The notes below the pieces were generated by a model. That model made no database searches, was not told the origin of the DNA, and saw only the letters and a list, made by a program, of their open reading frames with translations. The position numbers and the translations under genes are program-made. Positions 42,111 to 51,912 of a DNA stretch of 64,000 nucleotides are shown here, in pieces; position 1 is the stretch's first letter, and each line of letters opens with the position of its first letter. Origin of the DNA: Antedon bifida (lineage: Eukaryota > Echinodermata > Crinoidea > Comatulida > Antedonidae). The stretch is taken from positions 27,595,001 to 27,659,000 of the forward strand of contig OY727095.1 in NCBI GenBank assembly GCA_963402885.1, in the 5' to 3' direction.

Positions 42111-44428
42111 TAGTCCAGATCCCTATGTATTTTCGTGTGCAGATCATGGGGAAAGTGTAAACATTGTGTTTTATGAATATTTGAATCATGCTGGTTATAA
42201 AAACCCATGTTGTCAAATTTCTAAAATTCATCTTTGACCTCTGACCTCAATTTAAATGTTTTGACCCATTGAAAACAAAATGATCATATCTTTGCAACGC
42301 TTACATTAAATGAAATAATTTTAGTGTCAAATTATTTGGGAGATGCATATTAATATTCGTTCTAATGAAAAAGTTTGTCCAAAAATGGCTGGAAGTATGA
42401 TTTTTGGCATATTTGACCTTTGACCTACATATCATATAACTCCGTAACTAATAGTTGGACAAACTTTAAATAGGGCTCAAATTAATCTGAAGGTATATGT
42501 TTCTATTCAGTCTAATAAGAACTTTTACAAGAAAATGACCCGAAATATTTTTATTGACCTTTGACCTGTACTGGTAGTACACATTTCTATAATCTCAAAA
42601 ACTATTGGCCGTAAAATGGTTGTTTTTGTGAAATGGTTCGAACAATTTACATTTATATGTTTTATAATAACAACATTTTATAGAAATGTAAAAGAATTTT
42701 ATTTATGATCACTAACTTTGTAATTTATTAACATCACTAGCATTTGTTATAATATTAAAATGTGTCATATTTGCTGATTTTAAGCACTTCACATGAATTT
42801 ATCAGAAAATATGTGTATTTAATATAAAGTTGTTTTTTTTTATATAAAGACAATTTAATTATCTATAAAATAAGACTATTTTCAAAATATTATGGCTAAA
42901 ACTTAATTAGATACAGGCAAAAAAGTGTATTTTTACTTATGTGCACAGCGCCCTCAATCTTCATTTTTTCCCAAAAAATACCACATTTTTATGTGGTTTC
43001 ATAAACTTAGCTGGTTGTAACTTTTTAAAAGATTTGTTGTCAGTGACGTGTAACTTACATACACCTTCTACCATATACTAAGTAAGTTTCTGAGATAAAA
43101 TGAAAACAATATTTTATAGCTTGATATTTTTCCTGAGGTTATTACATGGTGCATGCTAAAAATATTTTGATTTTGTGCTAAAAATCCATCTTTTTGGTCC
43201 AGTACAAACAATCTTGTACAGCCATTCTTACACAAACAGCATATTTTATTGGAAAGATAACCATAATATCTATCCAATAAAATATGAATTTTGTGTATTA
43301 ATATCTGCTAGATAGCTTTTATTAAACCAAAAAGATGGACTTTTAGCTCAAAATTAAAAATTTTTGTTTGTGTGTATCATGTAATAACCTCAACAAAAAT
43401 ATCAAGCTATCGGAATATTTTTCTCAATTTTTTCAGAAACTGACCTAGTACGTTATAAAAGAGGTATGTAAATTACAGGTTACTGTAAAAAGTTATTAAA
43501 ACAAAGTTATAACCTGTTTAGTTCAGGAAAACACATAAAAATGTGGTATTTTTTTGGGAAAAAATGAAGATTGAGGGCGCTGTTCACACAAGTAAAAATA
43601 CACTTTTTTGCCTGTATCTAATTAAGTTTTAGCCATAATAATTTGAAAATAGTCTTATTTGATAGACAATTAAATTTTCTTTATATAAAAAAAAAATAAA
43701 CTTTATATTAAATACACATAATTCTGATAAATTCATGTGAAGTGCTTAAAATCAGCAAATATAACACATTTTAATATTATAACAAATGCTAGTGATGTTA
43801 ATAAATTATAAAGTTAGTGATCATAAATAGAATTCTTTTACATTTCTATAAAATGTTGTTATTATACAAAATATAAATGTAAATTGTTCGAACCATTTCA
43901 CAAAAACAACCATTTTACGGCCAATAGTTTTTGAGATTATAGAAATATGTACTACCAGTACAGGTCAAAGGTCAATAAAAATATTTCGGGTCATTTTCTT
44001 GTAAAAGTTCTTATTAGACTGAATAGAAACATATACCTTCAGATTAATTTGAGCCCTATTTAAAGTTTGTCCAACTATTAGTTACGGAGTTATATGATAT
44101 GTAGGTCAAAGGTCAAATATGCCAAAAATCATACTTCCAGCCATTTTTGGACAAACTTTTCTATTAGAACGAATATTAATATGCATCTCCCAAATAATTT
44201 GACACTAAAATGATTTCATTTAATCTAAGCGTTGCAAAGATATGATCATTTTGTTTTCAATGGGTCAAAACATTCAAATTGAGGTCAGAGGTCAAAGATG
44301 AATTTCAGAAATTTGACAACATGGGTTTTTATAACCAGCATGATTCAAATATTCATAAAACACAATGTTTACACTTTCCCCATGATCTGCACACGAAGGC
44401 ACTTTTTTTGACATAGGGATCTGGACTA
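42111..44428. mobile_element. 2.3-kb foldback element (two ~1.15-kb inverted arms)
   Basis: Left arm from 42111 (TAGTCCAGATCCCTATGT) and right arm to 44428 (ACATAGGGATCTGGACTA) are reverse complements along nearly their whole length, meeting at a loop of about 9 bp near 43259-43267. Shared blocks include CATGATCTGCACACG, TTTGACCTCTGACCTCAA, AGCGCCCTCAATCTTCAT and TATTTTATTGGA. Arms differ by scattered substitutions and small indels. There is no coding frame. TA at both borders may be a target duplication (Tc1/mariner-like MITE) or part of the terminus. Confidence 0.88.
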
Positions 44429-44519
44429 ACTGTGCAAACGTACCGTATCTCTACATAGATTTAAAACTTACATCTTTACCGTTTTATAAATTTGGTCTCT
44501 GTTGCTATTATCTGGACTT

Positions 44520-44790
44520 TTCAAAAGAGAATATTTTATATTTGTTAGGGAAATAATTAGATTATAATTGTCCACCTGAAAAATAGCATTTTTGTTGAAT
44601 ATGCCATTAGATTGAGAAAAAAAATGTAATTTAAAGCAAAAAATGTCAAATTGGCTGCCAGCCAAATGACCTTTCGGTTGAATTTATTTTGTCTTTATAT
44701 TTTTGAAAACATAATTGTTATTTGTTTCTATTTTTTTTCTTTAGAAGATATTAACTTTATTAAAACTGCTATTCAAAGTCTACATTTTTC
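44520..44790 (-). mobile_element. Partial MITE of the TTAA family
   Basis: The reverse complement shares GGC(A/T)(G)GCAGCCAATTTGAC, TTGCTTTAAATTACATTTTT and AATAAAGTTAAT with the copy at 31397-31735. Terminal motifs are eroded. Confidence 0.55.
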
Positions 44791-44845
44791 AATTTGTTTT
44801 AATTAATTTTGTATATATTAATATCTAGACAAAAGTTAAACAAAC

Positions 44846-44959
44846 TTGTGTCGCCGATTGATCCACCGAAACCGGAAGGGCATGAACAGCCCATTACAAC
44901 ATCCTCCTCAATATATGTACAGTAACCTTCGTTGTTGCATTCCTCTTCACAGACTGGAT
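44846..44959 (-). pseudogene. Isolated EGF-like exon with a lost cysteine
   Basis: A 114-nt phase 1-1 exon with acceptor TACATTAG and donor GTTTGT. It encodes DPVCEEECNNEGYCTYIEE and CSCPSGFGGSIGDT, closely related to the gene A EGF exon, but the last cysteine (GGSDCNT in gene A) has become glycine (GGSIGDT), removing a disulphide. It may be the 3' remnant of gene C, whose preceding propeller exons are missing, or an exon of another lost paralogue. Confidence 0.7.
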
Positions 44960-45144
44960 CTAATGTAAATACAATTTCAAAATTATAATGGATCATTGCT
45001 CTAAGCAAATTTAAATTAGTAAATTATAGCAATCAATTCTATTAACGCTATTTCTGAGTAAAAAGTGAATAATTTAATTATAGATCATTCAAAAAGTAAG
45101 TTTATTACATTCACGATAAGTCCAAATCCAAAATGTACCTAATA

Positions 45145-45440
45145 ATACTGTTCTGGCTATATTAGATGTTTCATCCTTGTATACTAATATCCCTCACGAG
45201 GAAAGAGCCGATGCATGCATGTTTAATTACAAATAAATTCCAAGCAAAACGCCTACTAAAGTTCATTTACGAGAACTGGTTATTTTTGGCAATGACCATT
45301 ACCTCTAAATTCATGGCACAGCGATGGGCACAAAAATGGTGCCATCTTTTGCAAATTTATTTATGGGACAATTTGAGGCAAATATTATGTCCCTCCAACC
45401 TTCTTCTTTCCCTTTTCCCTATTCAATCAAGTATATTGGT
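45145..45440 (+). mobile_element. Penelope-like element reverse-transcriptase fragment
   Basis: Across two frames: ILDVSSLYTNIPHEERADAC, then [19 protein letters not shown]. The SLYTNIPHEEG and [18 protein letters not shown] blocks are hallmarks of Penelope-like RTs. Frame breaks and both ends missing show it is dead. Confidence 0.85.
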
Positions 45441-45778
45441 CCCAGTACAAAAAATAATAGACTATAACTTAAGATAATTATTTCTTCTTTCAAAAGCTAA
45501 GTAAACGTATTTTCCTAAATTATAAATAAAGTTTGTGTTTGAAAGTAATAAACATAGTTTGTTAATAGAAGGATAAACACGTATACATTTTTGAATAAAT
45601 TTGTTTCTTAAATAATTATAAAATGTACATTGTAAAATAAATGAAATTCATCCCCAACAATATTATTTTTACATACTTTACACGTTCTCTTCTAAGCCTT
45701 CCCATCTCCTCTTTTCAATTTCAAGCTCTAATAATTAAAAACGTAACTTAGTAAACTTACTTAATAACTTAATAATTT

Positions 45779-46075
45779 ATATCTTAGTTTTAAACAGAGA
45801 TATCTCTATTAATAGAGATATCTCTATTAAAAACTAAGATATCTTAGTTTTAAATAGAGATATCTTAGTTTTAGATAGAGATATCTCTATTAACAGATAT
45901 ATCTTTATTTAAAAGATATCTCTATTAGTTTTTAATAAAGATATCTCTATATGTAATAGGTATATCTATTTAAAACTAAGATATCTTAGTTTTAAATAGA
46001 GATATCTTAGTTTTAAAATAAAGATATCTTAGTTTTTAATAGAAATATCTCTATTGATAGAGATATCTTAGTTTA
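45779..46075. repeat. Palindromic AAGATATCTT / AGAGATATCTCT minisatellite
   Basis: About 300 bp built from alternating self-complementary blocks: AACTAAGATATCTTAGTT and AATAGAGATATCTCTATT, in variable order. Every unit centres on GATATC, so the region can form many nested hairpins. It lies between the Penelope-like fragment and the 3' end of the LINE. Confidence 0.9.
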
Positions 46076-46094
46076 ACTCACTCAACTCAACTTA

Positions 46095-49046
46095 ACATTT
46101 ATTTCTTCCTTCAAGAAAATGAGGTAAACATAACAAATTCCAGTAAAATATATAACAAGTCAATTGATGATGAAAAGTATACAGATATCAATAAAAGGAA
46201 GTAGGCAGTGCCCAAGAAGATACAAATCTTGTGGCGGGCCCGCCTATTTACGGACACAGGTAATACGGACAAAAATTAAAAAAAAAATAGGATTCAAAAT
46301 ACAGGACGTAAGGACAGGGACATAACATGACAGCAAAAGGGGAAAATTACAACGATCAACAGAATGACAGCAAATTATATCCTGACCAAGAACTGACAAA
46401 TGAAACTCGTAAATATTGCCGGAATAAAAAAGAGAGATCAATACTTTGCAATAAGGTATTGCTTAAGTTTGGAAGAAAACGTTTTTATTGAAATAGAGTT
46501 GCCGATGTCAGAAGGTAAATTATTCCATAAATTGCAGCCGGAAAATCTTATGTTATGTTGAAAATAATTAGTGCGATGTTTCGGTATATGGATCTTAGAT
46601 TGGTTTCTTGTACAGTACGAGTGACGAACAGAATTTGGGATGAAAAAATTACACAGATACTTATATGGCGTAGTATTGATAAATCTGTCTTTTAGGGGAC
46701 TCCGGAAAAGAATAAAGCTGCACTTTTTATAATTGATAGATAACTTATTACTAGAAAAATAGATGGACATGTATTTTGAGTTGGTATTAAGGTCATCAAA
46801 AAGAGATTGGATATTACGGGAAGAATAGAACACGGTTGTGTCGTCTGCATAGAGAAAAAACGAGAGAAGATTAGAGCATCGATATAAATCATTAATGTAT
46901 AAAATAAATAAAAGTGGACCTATAGAGAACCTTGGGGGACACCGCATGTGACTGATGAAAAATGAGATAGGTGGTTTGAGTATCTAGTACATTGAGAACG
47001 ATTTGCTAAGTAACTTTTAGACAAATTTAATGCAGGCCCTCGAATACCATAATGGGATAACTTAAATAAAAGAATATCATGATCAATAGTGTCAAAAGCC
47101 TTAGAAAGATCAATAAAGAGTCCAATAGCGAAATCATTGCGTTCAAAAGCGTCCACAATTTTGTTAGTAAGGTCAATAAGAGCCATGGATGTATTGTATT
47201 TTTTACGAAAACCGAATTGTTGGGCGTATAAAATATCATATTTGGTAATAAAATTAAAAGTTCTGTCGTAAATAATTCTTTCTAAGGCTTTTGAGAAAAC
47301 AGGTAAAATAGAAATAGGGCGATAATTCGTTAAGTCAGATTTACTGCCAGATTTAAAGATGGGTGTTACACGAGCTTGGGAAAATTCCCTTTGTTAAAGA
47401 AATGTTAAAAATATGGCATAAACGGAGGGAGATAAGTTCAGTAACTTGCTTGATGACTTTCGCATGTAGGTTGTCAATACCGGGGGACTTATTACTCTTG
47501 AATGAACGCAAAATTTTAATAACTTCATCCTCATCGACCGGGGATAAAAAAATAGAATGAATATTTGGGTTAGGAAGAAATTCTTTATATGATGTGTTTG
47601 TCTTGGGTATTTGGTTAGCTAAGGTGGGACCAATTTCAGTAAAAAATGAATTAAAAGAGTTTGCAATCTTGGTGGGATCATTTGACAATTCACCATTGCA
47701 GTTGAGAAAAGTATTACTTTGTTTGTTAGAGGATTGTTTTATAAGGGAATTAATAGTTTTCCAAGTGGCCCTGATGTCATTTTTATGTTTAATAAAAGTA
47801 TTTTTAAAATAATTTGTTTTAGCAGTTTTGATAAGACAATTAATTCGGTTGCGACATTGTTTATATTTTGTTTCATTTTTCGCAGAGGGACGGTGAAGAA
47901 AGTTTGAGTATAATTTTTGCCTATATCTAATGGACTTAAGAAGAGAGTCGGTCATCCAGGTCTTGAGTTTAGTTTTAGTTTTTTTGATAGTTTTGTATGG
48001 AAATGTTTTATTGTAAAGTAACGAAAAGGTATGTTCAAATTTGTTGTATGCTTCATCTGGGTTTTGGGTATTTAGAATGTCAATCCATTGTTCGCTAGAC
48101 AATTCTTGACGGAATTTATCAATAGTGTTTTGGTTAATGCATCTAAATCTAAATGATGCATCCCCATCTGAGCTACGTACATCACAGGAAAAATACGAAT
48201 TATTAAAAACGGGAAGATGGTCCGAAATATCACTAAATTATAGTCCACTAATACTAGGGAAATCAAATTTATTAGTAATAATATTGTCTATGAGTGAGAA
48301 AGAGGACTTGGTGATTCTGGATGGTCTAGGAATAAGGGGAGAAAATAATTACTAAACAGAGAGTTGACAAATTGACAAGCGTCATTATTAGATTCATTTT
48401 TTAATATATCAATATTGAAGTCACCAAGAATATAATTTATTTTGTTTTCATTGGATAATTTGGCTAAGATTGAATCAAGTTGATCAGGATCATTTGATGG
48501 GGCTCTATAGATACTTCCTGTAATAATATTTTTTGTATTATGGCGGATGATTTCAACAAACATTGATTCGAAAACTAGGGGGTCAAAAGATAGATCATCT
48601 CTTATTGAAAATTGAAGGCCATCGCGAATATACAAGGCGACACCGCCGCCGCCTTTAAAAGTCCTGTGATTCGAGACAAAAGAAAATCCAGGGATTTTAA
48701 CCAAGGGATTATCAAATTTTAACCATGTTTCACTAACAGCAATCACATCAAAAGAAAAATGAAGAGAAGACAAAAGACTCACGATTTGATCAATATTTTT
48801 TAATAGACTTCTTGCATTAAAGTGGATGGATGAAAAACTATTGGCAGGATTTATATTAATTTTGTGGGTAAAATCACTAGGATAATAATAATTTGATATA
48901 TTAGTGTTGCTATAAAAAAAATTCTGATCAGGATCAATGTTAGATGTATGATCACCATAGACATTCTGAAACGGAGAGAATAGAGCATCGGTCAGTCGGT
49001 CAGGACATGAGACGTTGTCAGGACAAACATCAGACATAAAAAACAC
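46095..49046 (-). mobile_element. Nearly complete CR1/L2-type LINE, frameshifted
   Basis: Minus strand: AP-endonuclease at 49046-48288 (IHFNARSLLKNIDQIVS, IAVSETWLKF, YRAPSNDPDQLD, YILGDFNIDIL), linker at 48102-47353 (SNKSPGIDNLHAKVIKQV), RT at about 47400-46440 (ARVTPIFKSGSKSDLTNYRP, GLFIDLSKAFDTIDHDIL, CGVPQGSL, FFLYADDTTVFYSS) and C-terminal SVRHSYCTRNQSKIHIP and HNIRFSGCNLWNNLP. Frameshifts at about 48280, 47360 and 46930 and a thumb deletion break it. No ORF1 is seen upstream. It is the best preserved LINE in the window. A 3'UTR-like stretch runs to about 46095. Confidence 0.9.
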
Positions 49047-49866
49047 GTAGACAAAAAAAACAGATAATCAATGAATAGCAAAAAGAAAGGAAAATGGAAA
49101 TTTGAAAATGTGGGGTAGTTAACAGTCATCGCAGTCTATCAAAAAAATATATATATGAAAAATGAATATTTGGAACATAGTTAAACTTTGTGAGAATGTT
49201 TGACATATGAATTTACAATTATAAGTAAATAAGTTGCATGCAAAGGAATTAATATATCAAAAAATCTTTCTGAAAAAATAAAGTTTGATTTCTAGTTCAT
49301 AGTAAGTTCAGTTTATCATAAGATGAAAAGAGAAATGTAAGCATGGGCAATAGAGAAATACTATATAAGAATAAAAGCAATGACATAAAATGGAGTCATT
49401 AGACGAAAAAGTCAAATCATGCCGATGATGATTGAGGATTATAAAGAAGGCATGCAGTTAATTTGGTTAATGAAAACATTTTAAATAATACAATAATGCA
49501 TTTAAGCTGTCCAAGAAAGCAGTTAATTGAAAGTTAAAAAGCTGAAGTTGAAAAGTTGAATTAGATTGGATAGCAGGAAAAGTTATAAAAGTTGACTTCA
49601 TGATTTCTTGAGATTTAAGCTGGTCTGATGGTCATAATGCAGATGAAGATGAAAACAAGCAGTTATAAGTGATAAACACAAACAGCAAAGATGTATAAGT
49701 TGGTTGATGGAAATAATATAAAAGATTTACTTTCCTTTGCTCTTTGATACTCCTTTTCCTAACTTATTAATTAGGTCCTGGTGTGAATGGATGATAATAT
49801 GCTTGATTACATTTCCATTTGCTTCCGTTGTAGCAAAAATCCTCCCATCGATGGACCACGCGTTTT
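49047..49866. other. Non-coding stretch upstream of the LINE
   Basis: Purine-rich, AT-rich sequence, possibly the LINE 5'UTR on the minus strand. I see no gene. Confidence 0.35.
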
Positions 49867-49867
49867 T

Positions 49868-50550
49868 ACTCTATAGTTCACTATATCGGTCGGTCTGTCT
49901 GTCGGTCTGTCTGTCGGTCCGGTATCACTATGCGTTTTATCGCTTTCTGACCTTATCTTGATATCAGTTTAATCTAGCTAAGTCAATTTTTCACAGTATA
50001 TTCCTTATGGCCAGGAATCGATGTGGTTATGTTTTCACGGTGCGCAATAAAAAATTACGAGGTGTACGCACGATGTAACGAAATCACGTTTGTAATCATA
50101 TCTTCACAACCATGAATCACAATTAAATAAAATTTGGTACTCATAAATTTCAGGGCATAAATCATCATATGGCAATACAATTACGTGCGTAGCGCATGTA
50201 ACGCATGCGTACGTGCGCTTAACATTTTCAAAATTTATTTTCGATGAAATAAGAGTACGTTTCAGGCAATTTTAAGCGTTTACAAAATTGCCATGAGTGT
50301 GCAGATTTTTGCGCGCGCACTGCGCGTTAAATGTTATTGCGCACTCTTTTTGCCTGATTTCTGTTTTCTTGACTTACTTTTCAACTCGGAATTACGTTAT
50401 ACGAGCACGTCAAAAGTGACAGGCTACGCACGTGGAAATTAAACAAATATAAATGTTTTTAAACATTTCAACATTTTTAAACATGTTCAGTAATTTCGGT
50501 CAGTTGGTAGGTTGGTCGGTCGGTCGGTAAACACTAATGAGCACGCGACT
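49868..50550. mobile_element. Long relative of the AGTCGCGTGC MITE family
   Basis: Starts with CTATAGTTCACTAT and (GTCGGTCT)n, then CCGGTATCACTATGCGTTTTATCGC, and after about 550 bp ends at GAGCACGCGACT preceded by another GGTCGGTCGG run. The same terminal blocks enclose only 97 bp at 8317-8413 and 171 bp at 54946-55116, so the shorter copies look like internal-deletion derivatives. The left terminus is eroded. Confidence 0.6.
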
Positions 50551-51230
50551 GCAGCCATCTATATGGCCTTGTTCTGTTATAATTCAGAATCTGTTTCTTC
50601 CAATATTAAATATTGAATAATTCGAATTTCCTAAGTAATAATAATAATAATAATATAGCAATTGCGGTCATAATTTGAGGGACGGATCGAGACAATTGTT
50701 GATGGAGTGACATACCAGCTGGCAATAGACGAAAATTATGCACAATATTGTTGTGAAATTTTTTAGAGATTCAGTAGAAGCCTCTCTTGTGGACACTTCT
50801 ATTAAGGGGACACTTCTCGTGAAATGAAACTAGGGGAATATAATGTTTTAAAGCCAACCCATATTTATAATTTGAGGGACTCCGATCGATCAATTGTTGT
50901 AACAGTGACACGTGTTTAGAAATACACTAGAGTCTCTTCTTTGGGAAACACCTATTATGGTAAATATAAGACTATAGCCAACCCCTATTCAGTTTTTGGG
51001 TACCGAAAGGTGTCCCCCTTAATAAATATAGAAACCTACCCTAACATTAACATGATACAGTCTCGCTAAAACAATGTGTGCATATGAACCCCTTAAAGTA
51101 AATTGTGTTTCTTTTTGTATACTTTAGAAGTATTTTGAATTCGCGATTTAGTATGCATAGGCCTATATTTCGTTTTCTTTTAGTAAATTGCATTGATGCT
51201 TAACTTCAAACAGTGTGGTTCTCTACTTCT
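50551..51230. other. Intergenic stretch with short dispersed repeats
   Basis: Contains (AAT)n near 50638, a diverged two-copy unit (ATAATTTGAGGGAC...CAATTGTTG at about 50676 and 50868), and a GGTGTCCCCCTTAATA motif near 51010 that recurs at about 1447 and 53065. No gene seen. Confidence 0.45.
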
Positions 51231-51389
51231 ACTACCACGCGGCCCTCTGTGGCCCTCTCCCCAGCCCCCGATGCGGCGCGTGTGAAGCGCATACCGCGTG
51301 TGCGTTATCTAGCGCGCTCATGGTAACAATCTTCTGTTATAGTGACTAACCATGGAGATCAACCTCAGATACAAACCAAACTTGACTCG
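51231..51389 (+). promoter_or_regulatory. CpG-rich promoter and first 5'UTR exon of the kinase gene
   Basis: A GC/CpG-dense segment (CACGCGGCCC, GATGCGGCGCGTGTG, TAGCGCGCTCATGG) stands out from AT-rich surroundings. It is followed by a good donor, GTAAGT, after 51389. An upstream ATG in strong context (AACCATGG, 51352) opens a short uORF. A second non-coding exon (51754-51796, acceptor TTACATTTCAG, donor GTAAGA) probably lies between this and the coding exon at 51910. Confidence 0.5.
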
Positions 51390-51912
51390 GTAAGTACTGC
51401 TTAAAAATATCTCTGTAAATATTTGATTTGTTATCATACAATATATACATTATTTATTTAATCATAGTTCACAATTAAAAGTATTAATTTAGATTATATA
51501 AACACACATTTCATTCCGAAAATTTTGCCACATCCTTAGGCAAACAGCGGAAAATAAAATAAGGCCAAACTCTAGGCCATGAGGTATAACTCCCCATGCT
51601 CTAGGCCTAGCCCTTGGACGTCGTGGTCCTCTTGCAGAGGTCTCTTTGTCTTTTGATATTAGGTAATAGTATTGTAGGCCTACTATAAATATTAACGAAC
51701 AAATAAAATGTTTTCAATTCGTAATAAATTATATTTGTTTATTTACATTTCAGAAATATACTAATAATATTTTACGAATAGTTTACTTGAAAAACGGTAA
51801 GAACACTACATTTATTTTGAGTTCATTTAACCTTCGAAAACTTGACCAGTAGGTGTTTATTGAACATTTTTTAACAATTTAAGTATTTTTTATTTTGTGT
51901 TCTTTATAGATC

